Source: Gracilimonas sp040882225 (GTDB lineage Bacteria > Bacteroidota > Rhodothermia > Balneolales > Balneolaceae). Taken from it: 64,000 bases of DNA. A model generated the notes under the pieces. It was not told where the DNA came from. It did not search any database and worked only from the letters and a program-made list of their open reading frames with translations. Positions 44,181 through 52,442 of the stretch are shown piece after piece (the stretch's first letter is position 1; every line of letters begins with the position of its first letter). The DNA lies in NCBI GenBank assembly GCA_040882225.1, contig JBBEBR010000005.1:62001-126000 (forward strand), written 5' to 3'. Position numbers and translations under genes: made by a program.

Positions 44181-44481
44181 GCTTCAAAGCAGCTATAAAT
44201 TTACGAGCATCGGAAAGATCACCATGAATGGTAACCTGGGGCTTCGGATTTGTGATAACCACAGAAGGTGTTAGTAAAATGTTATAATCGAGTGCAGTTT
44301 GAAAATCCTTTACCACATCTACTACTTCTATATCATAGCGATGGGGCAACCATTCTTCACACAGGTTTTTTAACTTCTTTTCAGCTCGTTTTGAATGAGC
44401 CCCATCATTTATAACAAAAAGAATAATTGAATATAATTCCTTTTCGTTTTTCACTTTCTCTTGTTCTGCATTTTTATCCAT
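44167..44481 (-). CDS. kaiB: KaiB-like clock protein
   Basis: 104 aa, a single KaiB (thioredoxin-like) domain: YSIILFVINDGAHSKRAEKKLKNLCEEWLP then YDIEVVDVVKDFQTALDYNILLTPSVVI and HGDLSDARKFIAAL. These match KaiB beta1-alpha1, the LTPSVV cis-proline region, and the G-D-L motif. In the cyanobacterial clock KaiB binds phosphorylated KaiC CI and reverses phosphorylation. Start ATG lies 9 bp after the kaiC stop; the gene overlaps the kinase. It has an extra charged N-terminal tail (DKNAEQEKVKNEKE). Confidence 0.92.
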   Translation of the reverse strand: MDKNAEQEKVKNEKELYSIILFVINDGAHSKRAEKKLKNLCEEWLPHRYDIEVVDVVKDFQTALDYNILLTPSVVITNPKPQVTIHGDLSDARKFIAALKLEDE

Positions 44482-44490
44482 TTCTTTCTC

Positions 44491-45936
44491 TTAATGTTTT
44501 GCAGAATATTCTATGGAAATACCATCATCAGTAATAATAAATTCATGGTACTTATTGGAGTGATGTGTACCGCGTGATTTTAGCACAAGTAAAGAACGGG
44601 CAACATGATTTCCGCTTTTGAAAAGGTTTAAAAGTATAACTGAATCTACAATGGATGAAATTTCAAGGCCACTGATATCTAAATCATCTTCTTTAGATAA
44701 AATTGTTTGATTGGTAAAAATGCAGGTAATCCGTCGTTTTTTTGCTTCATTATAAAGACGAATCAAGAACTCCATAGCTGATTGCTTCGAGCCAATTCTG
44801 TTTGTAGCTGAAATAGCATCCAGTATAATATGCTGGGGTTTAAATTCATCAATTTCCGTAACAATTCGATAAAGATGCTCTTCCATCCCCATAGATTCGG
44901 GCATTACCGACGTAATTCTCAGAGTTTCATTTTTTATAAAAGGTTTTAAATTTAATCCCACACTTAGCATTTCACTGCAAAGAGCAATCTCAGATTCTTC
45001 AAAACTTAAAAATAGTACTTTTTCGCCACGTTTCGCCGCTGCAACGGATAAAATGAAAGTCATGGTAGTTTTCCCACTTCCGCTGGGGCCGCTTATAAGT
45101 ATAGAAGATCCTTTTCGATATCCTCCACCAAATATCTCATCAATTACAGTATCACCTGATGATACAAATTCGCCTGTTGAATGTTTTACATGATCAACGA
45201 ATGTGAGGGGCATCACCACAATTCCATTTTTAGTAATTACAAAAGGATGCTCACGGCTGGCGAAATCCGAACCCCGGTATTTCGCAACGTGTAATCGTCT
45301 GGTAATTACTTGGTTCACAATTCGCTGATTCAGGTTAATTACACAATCTGCCATAAAATCCAGGTAAGCATAGTTTTTTTTATCGCTCTCCATGGCTTTT
45401 ACCGTCATTACAGCCGTTAATTCTTGCCCATTTAAACAGCGATGTAAATCTATTAATTGATTTCGAGCGTTATCGGCATCATTAAAAAGACGCATAAGCA
45501 TATCTACGGCATCAATAACAACCAAATTTGCCCCGAGCCGTTTTGCCTGCCCTTCAAGAATTGCACACAAACCTTCTATATTGAATTCCCCAGCAGAAAC
45601 CGCCTGATAATCAATTTCGGGATTAATCAGAACTAATTTTCCCTCCTCCTCTAATTTTGCTAAGTCCCAGCCGAGTGAAAGTGCGTTTCGCCTCATAGCT
45701 TCCCTGGTTTCCTCAAAGGAAATAAAAATAGCTGATTGTCCTGATTCGGTACCGCGAACAAGCAGCTCAAGCCCCACAATGGTTTTACCGGCTCCGGGCC
45801 CGCCATTAATAATAGTTAAACGGCTCTTTGGTATACCACCGTGTAACACTTCATCCAAGCCCTTGATATGGGTAGGTATTTTTAGCAGGCTCTGGGGTTC
45901 TACGTGAAAGGATTCTTCGTCGGTTGTATCATTCAT
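44491..45936 (-). CDS. kaiC: KaiC-like circadian clock ATPase/autokinase
   Basis: 481 aa with two RecA-type domains. CI: Walker A GGPGAGKT (45-52) and catalytic Glu pair E75/E76 (FISFEE). CII: Walker A SGPSGSGKT (282-290) and Glu pair E312/E313. The CII autophosphorylation pair of cyanobacterial KaiC (S431/T432) corresponds to S427/S428 (EISSIVDS), so kinase chemistry is preserved with Ser-Ser. The C-terminus ends soon after CII (GISIEYSAKH), lacking the A-loop tail to which KaiA binds, matching the absence of kaiA here. First gene of kaiC-kaiB-HK/REC. Confidence 0.94.
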   Translation of the reverse strand: MNDTTDEESFHVEPQSLLKIPTHIKGLDEVLHGGIPKSRLTIINGGPGAGKTIVGLELLVRGTESGQSAIFISFEETREAMRRNALSLGWDLAKLEEEGKLVLINPEIDYQAVSAGEFNIEGLCAILEGQAKRLGANLVVIDAVDMLMRLFNDADNARNQLIDLHRCLNGQELTAVMTVKAMESDKKNYAYLDFMADCVINLNQRIVNQVITRRLHVAKYRGSDFASREHPFVITKNGIVVMPLTFVDHVKHSTGEFVSSGDTVIDEIFGGGYRKGSSILISGPSGSGKTTMTFILSVAAAKRGEKVLFLSFEESEIALCSEMLSVGLNLKPFIKNETLRITSVMPESMGMEEHLYRIVTEIDEFKPQHIILDAISATNRIGSKQSAMEFLIRLYNEAKKRRITCIFTNQTILSKEDDLDISGLEISSIVDSVILLNLFKSGNHVARSLLVLKSRGTHHSNKYHEFIITDDGISIEYSAKH

Positions 45937-46666
45937 TGTACTTAGTGAATCATTTAAGATTGGCTGAAAATTTTATGGAAAATCTTTTGATGATAATTGT
46001 TGAAAAATTAAGATATACGCCTCAAAATTCAATTACAGATATAACCACCTGAGCACAGATGTAGTTCAATAGCCGGATTTGTCCACTAAATTGCATTTAA
46101 TAAATTAGCCTTCTTTAGCTATTTTAGCCTCGCTTCGTATGGTAGCTCAAAGGGTTTCATATGCTTCATTTTTGTAAGATAAGCAGTAGCACCGGCACTT
46201 CGCATACTATAACATCCCGGTGATCATGAAATTAAAGAGCTATGACCCGTACGTGAGGCATCTTTTGTTTTAGTTTTTTAGTAGCATCAATACCATTCAT
46301 AACCGGCATATTAACGTCCATTACAACAACGTCGGGAGAAGTTTTATGCGCCATTAAAAGAGCTTCTTTAAGTGCTATTCCCTTTGCTGATTTTAAAGTT
46401 CTTCCAAAGCTATAATTTTTTTAACTGTCTCTATTCAATTAAACCATAAGGTATATTGAAATTATAAGCTGTATCAATACTTATCTGTAGATTTGTTTCT
46501 TTACGCATGTCATTAACTAAAGCACTTTTTCGGATAAATGTTCCCTACAATCATTCCCTCATGTACGGCTTTACAGCAAAAAAAAATTCATTATTGTTCT
46601 GTATCAACAAGCAATTCGCATCCCGTAATGAGGGTAAACCTCAAATATTTTTAGCTTTACCGGGAT
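45937..46666. other. Intergenic region containing a decayed response regulator
   Basis: 730 bp between kaiC and the photolyase (both minus). 46119-46410 is a response-regulator pseudogene. 45937-46118 should contain the kaiC promoter, but no clear TAnnTTTG box was found. 46411-46666 shows no convincing gene or structure. Confidence 0.7.
46119..46410 (-). pseudogene. Response-regulator receiver pseudogene upstream of kaiC
   Basis: Minus-strand translation gives a receiver core: ALLMAHKTSPDVVVMDVNM then PVMNGIDATKKLKQ and VRVIAL, then a TAA at 46232-46234. Translation resumes (FHDHRDV), and after a frame change MRSAGATAYLTKMKH runs to a stop at 46119-46121. The phosphoacceptor Asp and the late K of a receiver are both still readable. 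The N-terminal acidic pocket is lost. It probably belonged to the Kai/kinase operon as its receiver. One nonsense and one frameshift support a true pseudogene over misreading. Confidence 0.72.
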
Positions 46667-48166
46667 TTAATCAAAAGGGAGTTCCAGGTCATCCTCACTA
46701 CTCCCATACTTCTTTAAATACTCTTTAAGCTTTACTTTTTTCCTGGTGCTGTCGCTGGTCATGTAGCGGAGTTTTCCAAAGATTGGCCTTTCCTGCCAGG
46801 CTCGGTCAAATCTTCCGAAACACCAAAAAATGCCGGAGTAACTGTTTGGATCTCGTCCATCCAAAGCGTATTTGTTGTTCAACTCGATCATGTAATCCAA
46901 AGCCGTTCGGTGGTCGGGTGTCCATTCGATGATTTTTTTACCCCACAACATGCGCAGATAGTTATGCATGGTCCCTTCCTCCCGAAGCTCGGTTTGTGCG
47001 GCATTCCAGATTTCATCATAGGTCTTGGATTCCGCTAATTCTTCGGGGCTGTACATTTGCTCTCTTTCATCTTTTTCATGATCGCGCATTGTTTTGATTG
47101 CCCAATCCGGAAGGCTGTCAAATTGATCGTAATTCGGCTCATGATGCGCAAAATGAAAACCAACTTCCCGCCACGTGATCAGCTCATCCAGAAAGCTTTC
47201 GATATTCGCATCACCATTAAAAAAACCCGTATTTTTCCCATTGTTTGGGGTGATGGAGGTCAAATCCCAATCTTCCGGCTGGCGATCCAGTACCTCTTGC
47301 ACAATCTCATACGCGCTGATTTTCCCAAAATGCAGCCACGGACTCAGCCCACTTGTTTTCTTTTTATCGGGATGATTTCGTTTCTCATCATATTCAAATA
47401 AACCGGCGTCCAGAAAGTTTTCCAGTTTCTCCAATGCCGCCTTCCGTGTTCCTGAATAGTTTGTGATTTCAACTTCATGATCAATCGGTAGTTTTGAAAT
47501 ACTTTGCTCAATATTTTTCAGCATTTCATCTGCAGATGAATATTGGCTATGAAAAGATTTCGGCAGTTGAACTTTCTCTCGATTCTTCAACTCCTTGAGT
47601 GGGTCTTTTTTTGGGGGATTTGTGAAGGCCTCCAAAAAGTACTGTTGCATACTCTTTCGGAAGATATAAGCTGAATAAGGTGCTTTCTTACTTAACCCAA
47701 GAGGAATTATGCCATTCGAATCTATGGTGATATAAGGAATGGCAAGATTCTCCCCAACCTTTTCATTGTTGCTTCGCATGATAAAAACGGGGTACTCATC
47801 GGAAATAACGGCGGATGCATTTTCAGCTAATTTATAGAGAAGCCCTTTTCCTGCTTTTTGCCCTGGCTCTACAAAACTGTAATAATTAAACCCCTGATTA
47901 CTAGCGTAATCGAGATTCTCCTTCATTCCCTCCATAATAAACGCATGAAATCTGTCGCTCGCCCAGGGATAATCCACACTTAATCCTTCGTAAATGAGCA
48001 ACGGCTTTCCCTCTTTATTTGCCAGGGCTACGGCATATTCCAAAGCATAATTATAATGGAAGCGACGTGTAGATTGCATCCAGTAAAGAACATACTCGCC
48101 TTCCTGATTTACCTCGAATGAATTGCGCTGAAACTTTCGGTAACTGTTTATGTTTTTCATCCCCAT
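46667..48166 (-). CDS. Class II-type CPD photolyase / deoxyribodipyrimidine photo-lyase
   Basis: 499 aa. N-terminal Rossmann-like antenna domain (VLYWMQSTRRFHYNYALEYA), then a C-terminal FAD-binding helical domain. Class II-typical blocks are LDELITWREVGFHFAHHEP, TYDEIWNAAQTELREEG, MHNYLRMLWGKKIIEWT, and DGRDPNSYSGIFWCFGRFDR. It repairs UV cyclobutane pyrimidine dimers using blue light and FADH-. The antenna chromophore is not readable. It is upstream of, and in the same direction as, the Kai operon, but 730 bp with a pseudogene separate them. Confidence 0.9.
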   Translation of the reverse strand: MGMKNINSYRKFQRNSFEVNQEGEYVLYWMQSTRRFHYNYALEYAVALANKEGKPLLIYEGLSVDYPWASDRFHAFIMEGMKENLDYASNQGFNYYSFVEPGQKAGKGLLYKLAENASAVISDEYPVFIMRSNNEKVGENLAIPYITIDSNGIIPLGLSKKAPYSAYIFRKSMQQYFLEAFTNPPKKDPLKELKNREKVQLPKSFHSQYSSADEMLKNIEQSISKLPIDHEVEITNYSGTRKAALEKLENFLDAGLFEYDEKRNHPDKKKTSGLSPWLHFGKISAYEIVQEVLDRQPEDWDLTSITPNNGKNTGFFNGDANIESFLDELITWREVGFHFAHHEPNYDQFDSLPDWAIKTMRDHEKDEREQMYSPEELAESKTYDEIWNAAQTELREEGTMHNYLRMLWGKKIIEWTPDHRTALDYMIELNNKYALDGRDPNSYSGIFWCFGRFDRAWQERPIFGKLRYMTSDSTRKKVKLKEYLKKYGSSEDDLELPFD

Positions 48167-48484
48167 TTCTTTGATTCAAGCTCTTAACCTAAAAGAATGG
48201 GGCGAAATTCCATCTTGAAACTGTCGCTGTAAATAGATTGAGGTTTATACCGTTTACGTTCCATCAATTAACTCCTAAAATTATGGCAACCTATTTCACT
48301 ATAAGGCCCTCGTTGGTGGTTTTGGAGCATTATAAAAACCTGACAGGCTTAGTTTCTTTGGAGATTTTCTCAAAAGGATTCTTTTAGCCTGTAGTAAATT
48401 CTCTGTTTCTTCACCAACGGAAAATTTTTTGTTGACATTACATCTAATACTATTATCTTAGTATTAACTAATTAAAACCTTGCT
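48167..48484. other. Divergent intergenic region photolyase / blaI-like
   Basis: 318 bp. Contains a solo half-site of the CCTGACAGG repeat family near 48335-48351 and the blaI promoter with operator at 48432-48466. The photolyase promoter was not identified. No gene seen. Confidence 0.7.
48432..48466 (+). promoter_or_regulatory. Promoter and overlapping dyad operator of the blaI/blaR-like operon
   Basis: TTG (48432-48434), 19-bp spacer, TATCTTAG (48454-48461; one mismatch to TAnnTTTG). Across the -7 box lies a perfect 8-bp inverted repeat, TAATACTA (48445-48452) and TAGTATTA (48459-48466), with a 6-bp spacer. This is the expected form of an autoregulatory BlaI-type operator. 18 bp upstream of the start codon of the repressor. 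Confidence 0.72.
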
Positions 48485-48862
48485 ATGAAAAAATCACTTA
48501 CCCCACTCGGCGAATCAGAAATGGAAATCCTGCACCATGTATGGGAACTTGGAGAAGCTACTGTGGCTCAGGTTCAGGCACTGATTCTGGAAGAACGTAA
48601 AGTTGCCTATACCACAGTAATGACCATCATGAAAAACCTGAATGACAAAGGCTATCTCAAATACCGAAAAGACGGCGCCACCTATGTATATAGCGCCGCC
48701 AAAGATCCGGAGCATGTTCGTTTTAGCCTTATTTCTAAAATGATTGACAAAGTATTTAAAGGATCTACATCTGCCCTGGTGCAAACGCTGGTTAAGAAGG
48801 AAAATTTGACGGAAGATGACCTCAGAGAAATCAAAAAACTTATAGACAACATGGAGGAATAA
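48485..48862 (+). CDS. BlaI/MecI/CopY-family transcriptional repressor
   Basis: 125 aa: N-terminal winged helix (LGESEMEILHHVWELGEATVAQVQALI, YTTVMTIMKNLNDKGYLKYRKDG) and a C-terminal dimerisation helix. Such repressors bind inverted repeats as dimers and are inactivated by cleavage by a BlaR1-type sensor protease. The next gene encodes that protease, 2 bp on. Autoregulation is supported by the dyad at 48445-48466. The target genes beyond this operon are unknown; no beta-lactamase adjoins. Confidence 0.92.
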   Translation: MKKSLTPLGESEMEILHHVWELGEATVAQVQALILEERKVAYTTVMTIMKNLNDKGYLKYRKDGATYVYSAAKDPEHVRFSLISKMIDKVFKGSTSALVQTLVKKENLTEDDLREIKKLIDNMEE

Positions 48863-48864
48863 TC

Positions 48865-50625
48865 ATGAGAGAATTGATAGAAATAATTAAAGAATTTGGA
48901 GCTTTCAGCCTGGATAATATTTGGTTTCCCTTGTTGGTTTGGACTATTTGTTGCGGACTCGCTTTTCTTTTCCTTCGCGCCAGAAAAAGCATGAATCCTT
49001 TATTTCATTATCATTTACGTTCGGCTGCCATACTTTCATTACCACTTGGAATAGCCATGTCTTTTTTAATGCAATGGATTCCACAATGGTTATCCGCCAA
49101 TCCGGTTGAAACAGCTTTTTTCATCGTTCAAAATCCTATGGAAATAGTAGCCGGGGGGTCTTCGCCTGCAGTTCATGAACAAATGTTGTGGCAAGACCCT
49201 TCTTTTTTTCTCGGCTTATTCACGCTAATTCTCATTGGCGGATCTGCTTTTATGGGAATCCGGTTTATTAACAGCTATAGAGAATTAAAAACCTTGTATA
49301 ACAATCTTGAATTCTCAAAGGATATAATAGTACCTGAAGCCTCTTCTTCTGAAAATTTTAATCTCGCTTTTCACGACCACCCGCTTGTTCCTTTCACATT
49401 TGGATGGAAAAACCCGGTTATCGTATTACCGAAAGTATTGAAAAGTGACTCCGAGAAATTGAAGATGGCTCTTCAGCACGAACTCATTCATATTCAACGG
49501 GGAGACTACCTGTTGCAACTCGCCCTTTCCATTATTGAGTCCATTTTTTGGTTTCATCCTCTCATCCATTTTGGTAACCAGGAAATAGACACCTATCGGG
49601 AAATTTCTTGCGACCAAGAAGTACTTTCGAAGACAAATGTTTCTATAAAATCTTATGCCAACCTGTTGTACGAATTGGTACCGCTGAATTCAGGTGTAGG
49701 TCGGCTTTCGGTAAGTATGGCGGTAAAACAATCAACTCTAAAACAACGGATCAAAACCATGAAATATCACAAATTACACCGCACATCCTTTAAGCAAAGC
49801 ATCTTTTTCCTTTTGCTGATGATAGTAGGAATCACATTGCCCATCGCCTGTTCCGATTTACGTGGGCCGCAGGGTTTAACAGAACAGGAGTTAATCAATA
49901 CAGAAGTTTCTTTTGATAATTCAACATTAGAAGTCAATGGAGAAGAGATTATACGTTACTCTGTTTCTTACAAGACTACGTTAAATAACGGGATGGTTTT
50001 TTCAGCAAAGCAATATGGATTATTCATGGTTTCGGGAACTGAATTTGAAGGAGCCACAAAAACAGCCAAATTGAGTGAAAACAAGTTAACTTTCACTACG
50101 AATCAACTGAATTTCACCGTAACAAAAGAAGGGCAGTTTATCGAAGGTGAAACAACTCTTTGGGTAAGGCATTTTCCCGATAAAGTTCCCGCTTCTTTTA
50201 CAGCCAGCTCAATCCCTTACTCTGCTCTCGCTGATGGAGATTTTCTCAACAAGCTTATACCCGACAGAGAAAACACGAGTTCCTTTGATGAGGATTTAGG
50301 TGATTATTTCGTAGTAGTAGAAAAAATGCCAGAGCCTATTGGAGGCATAAGCGCTCTTCAAAGTAAAGTGGTTTATCCCGAGATGGCACGTCGAGCCGGA
50401 ATCGAGGGCCGAGTTACCGTTCAATTTATAGTAAATGAAAACGGAGATGTTGAAAATGCTCAGGTTATGCGCGGCATCGGCGGTGGAGCTGATGAAGAAG
50501 CCTTGAGGGTAGTGGAAGAAACCAAGTTTGAACCGGGAATACAAAAAGGAAAACCGGTTCGCGTAAGATTTGCTATGTCAATCAATTTCCGCCTTCAGGA
50601 TTCTGATTTTAGTTCTCAGGAATAG
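48865..50625 (+). CDS. M56 (BlaR1-like) membrane metallopeptidase with TonB C-terminal domain
   Basis: 586 aa. Four hydrophobic segments in the first ~330 residues, with the zinc site H205-E206-L-I-H209 (QHELIHIQRGDYLLQLALS) between them, and a further TM at about 315-332. Beyond is a periplasmic region, and a C-terminal TonB-like domain (about 485-580: PEPIGGISALQSKVVYPEMARRAG...GRVTVQFIVNENG). The penicillin-binding sensor domain of true BlaR1 is absent and replaced by this TonB-type module. It probably cleaves the BlaI-like repressor in response to an envelope cue. Confidence 0.9.
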   Translation: MRELIEIIKEFGAFSLDNIWFPLLVWTICCGLAFLFLRARKSMNPLFHYHLRSAAILSLPLGIAMSFLMQWIPQWLSANPVETAFFIVQNPMEIVAGGSSPAVHEQMLWQDPSFFLGLFTLILIGGSAFMGIRFINSYRELKTLYNNLEFSKDIIVPEASSSENFNLAFHDHPLVPFTFGWKNPVIVLPKVLKSDSEKLKMALQHELIHIQRGDYLLQLALSIIESIFWFHPLIHFGNQEIDTYREISCDQEVLSKTNVSIKSYANLLYELVPLNSGVGRLSVSMAVKQSTLKQRIKTMKYHKLHRTSFKQSIFFLLLMIVGITLPIACSDLRGPQGLTEQELINTEVSFDNSTLEVNGEEIIRYSVSYKTTLNNGMVFSAKQYGLFMVSGTEFEGATKTAKLSENKLTFTTNQLNFTVTKEGQFIEGETTLWVRHFPDKVPASFTASSIPYSALADGDFLNKLIPDRENTSSFDEDLGDYFVVVEKMPEPIGGISALQSKVVYPEMARRAGIEGRVTVQFIVNENGDVENAQVMRGIGGGADEEALRVVEETKFEPGIQKGKPVRVRFAMSINFRLQDSDFSSQE

Positions 50626-50643
50626 TTAACCTTTGTCCTTCAC

Positions 50644-50674
50644 AAAAGCGGGTTTGAAAAGCCCGCTTTTTTTA
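50644..50674 (+). terminator. Terminator of the blaI/blaR-like operon
   Basis: AAAAGCGGG-tttgaaaa-GCCCGCTTTTTTT, 18 bp after the stop: a strong intrinsic terminator. Confidence 0.9.
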
Positions 50675-50747
50675 TTTCATCTGATTTGCAACTTTGTTTA
50701 TTCTTGATCGTACTACCGAATTAGCTTTAAAATCAAAATATATTACC

Positions 50748-50930
50748 ATGCCAGCTAAATTAAGAAAATCAAGGACAGACAAAATGCTTGCCGGTGTTTG
50801 CGGCGGTTTTGCAGAGTACCTCGGATGGGATTCAACTCTTGTTCGTATCCTTTTTGCTTTAATATTGATTTCCAGCTTTGGAACAGCTGTCCTCGTTTAC
50901 TTCATTTTAGCTATTGTAATGCCGGATTGA
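50748..50930 (+). CDS. PspC-domain membrane protein
   Basis: 60 aa from ATG 50748. A single PspC domain: MLAGVCGGFAEYLGWDSTLVRILF then one TM helix (about 35-55). Small PspC proteins are associated with envelope stress; function here is by family only. An upstream in-frame TTG at 50694 would add 18 unconvincing residues. Sits alone between two transcription units. Confidence 0.85.
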   Translation: MPAKLRKSRTDKMLAGVCGGFAEYLGWDSTLVRILFALILISSFGTAVLVYFILAIVMPD

Positions 50931-51067
50931 TCAACCGGCTTTTATTCCCCAAAGCTGCACTACTTTTTAGATACAGTTTTTTTTTGTGGATACGTTTTAT
51001 TTGATTTACCTCCTCTTGTAATAATCCCTCCGCATTAGCATCTTGAATACCAATTAATCATTATGAT

Positions 51068-51922
51068 ATGAAAGTTGGAATTATTGGTGATGCGAAACGT
51101 GCTGTTGCCTGGGAGCAACATCTTCGTCCCCACAGAATTGTTCATGAAGTAGATCTTTGCCCAACCATTCAGACAGTCGGCGAGGTAGATGCCTGTTTTC
51201 TTATTGATGAAAGTCCCGATAACCTTCATGTTTTGCTGGAAGGAATTCAGATGGGGCTAAACTGTTTCCTGATATCCAAACCCCCTTCCGATAAAAAAAT
51301 GCTTGAGAAAATTCATCAGGCTACCCGGGAAGCCGGAGTTCACGTTCAGCTTTCGCATTGGCCAACGTTAGCTCCTGCCACCCAGTGGATGATGGACAGG
51401 ATTAACCGCCCGTCAGTAATCAGTATAATCAGACAGGTTAGTTACTCCCAGTTTTCAAATTTAGATGATGAGTTCAAACAACTTTGGATGGATGAGCTCG
51501 GACTGTGTATTAAATGGGTGGGTAGCGGCATTCATCACCTGGAAGCAAAAGAGGTGGCAATGAGTGCAAATCAGCCTCTGATTATCCATCTCTTTTTACG
51601 CTTCGATAATGGCGCTTCTGCGGATATCCGAATTAACGTTGCCGGCGGAGATAGTTATCACCAGCGATTGATTGCTACCAAACAGGAAGTATTGGAATGT
51701 AATGTGCCTTCTCAAACTATAAGAATTGGGAGGTTAAATTCTGGAGAGCATTTGTTTTTTGAAAAACAGGTTTTTGATCCGGCTAAATCAGCAGAAAAGG
51801 CTGCTTTGATGTTTTTGAAATCTATCCAAATGAATAAAGAAACTGCTTATACAAGTTATGATGCGTACCAGCTCGCCCTTCAGGTTGAGCGTATAGAACA
51901 GCGGTTAAAGCAATTCAGTTAA
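51068..51922 (+). CDS. Gfo/Idh/MocA-like oxidoreductase
   Basis: 284 aa. Rossmann-like start KVGIIGDAKRAVAWEQHL, EVDACFLIDESPDNLHVLLEGIQMG, and LISKPPSDKKMLEKIHQATREAG, which carries the E/K-P segment typical of the Gfo/Idh/MocA family. The GxGxxG loop is degenerate (GIIGDAK). A C-terminal beta-sheet dimerisation domain follows. The shorter length and altered nucleotide loop make dehydrogenase activity uncertain. No operon partners. Confidence 0.75.
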   Translation: MKVGIIGDAKRAVAWEQHLRPHRIVHEVDLCPTIQTVGEVDACFLIDESPDNLHVLLEGIQMGLNCFLISKPPSDKKMLEKIHQATREAGVHVQLSHWPTLAPATQWMMDRINRPSVISIIRQVSYSQFSNLDDEFKQLWMDELGLCIKWVGSGIHHLEAKEVAMSANQPLIIHLFLRFDNGASADIRINVAGGDSYHQRLIATKQEVLECNVPSQTIRIGRLNSGEHLFFEKQVFDPAKSAEKAALMFLKSIQMNKETAYTSYDAYQLALQVERIEQRLKQFS

Positions 51923-51929
51923 TATTATG

Positions 51930-51979
51930 TTAACCTCGGCTTAACATTGTGTTTACTTTTTCTTAACAATTTCTTAACA
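51930..51979 (+). promoter_or_regulatory. Pho-box-like array: five hexamers at 11-bp spacing
   Basis: TTAACC (51930), TTAACA (51941), TTTACT (51952), TTAACA (51963), TTAACA (51974): start-to-start distance exactly 11 bp each time. Direct repeats of TTAACA at 11-bp period are the known binding form of PhoP/PhoB-type (OmpR-family) regulators. Ends 27 bp before the small secreted protein start at 52007. Confidence 0.72.
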
Positions 51980-52006
51980 TTGGATATCATTCAATGTGAG
52001 AAAAAA

Positions 52007-52405
52007 ATGAAAACAGTTCTTGTATTTTTTGCCTTTAGCATGATTTCCGCTACGGGCATTTTAGCTCAGCAAACTATTACGAATCATAAACACGAGCGTA
52101 TTTTAACGCATCTTGAAGGAAATGTTTTCTCTGTAAAATTCATTGATACAGAAGGAAACGTTGCGCAAGAAGGAGAATACTGGAAGCAAGATAATCGATT
52201 CAAACCCCATGGCATTTGGACTCTTTATGCACCAAACTCTGATGAAATTGCTACGAAGTCAGAATTTGTGAAAGGAAAACAAGTGTGGGTTGAAACCACA
52301 GTGGATGGCAAGATTATAAAAGCTGGAGAACAAGAGATAGCAATAAACAATATTGAGAGACAAGTTCAAGAGCCTGAAAAACAACTTGCTGGTTTAAAAA
52401 AATAA
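52007..52405 (+). CDS. Small secreted protein of unknown function
   Basis: 132 aa from ATG 52007 (an upstream in-frame alternative at 51947 lies inside the hexamer array). Signal peptide to about residue 20 (ILAQ). The mature part has a GEYWKQDNRFKPHGIWTLYAP segment resembling the G-x-W-x-x-Y motif of MORN/YwqK-type repeats in Bacteroidota, and a polar C-terminal helix. Function unknown. Upstream DNA holds the 11-bp-phased array, so expression is likely controlled by an OmpR-family regulator. Confidence 0.7.
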   Translation: MKTVLVFFAFSMISATGILAQQTITNHKHERILTHLEGNVFSVKFIDTEGNVAQEGEYWKQDNRFKPHGIWTLYAPNSDEIATKSEFVKGKQVWVETTVDGKIIKAGEQEIAINNIERQVQEPEKQLAGLKK

Positions 52406-52442
52406 CAAGAAATATCATCAGCACTTAAAAGGAGGTGCCACT

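Noticed and set aside
44491..45936. RadA/Sms or other RecA-like ATPase instead of KaiC
   Set aside because: Two RecA domains each with the Glu pair, conserved CII Ser pair, and an adjacent kaiB settle it as KaiC.
46507..46728. 73-codon + strand frame near the photolyase end
   Set aside because: Overlaps the 3' end of the photolyase antisense and has no convincing start context.
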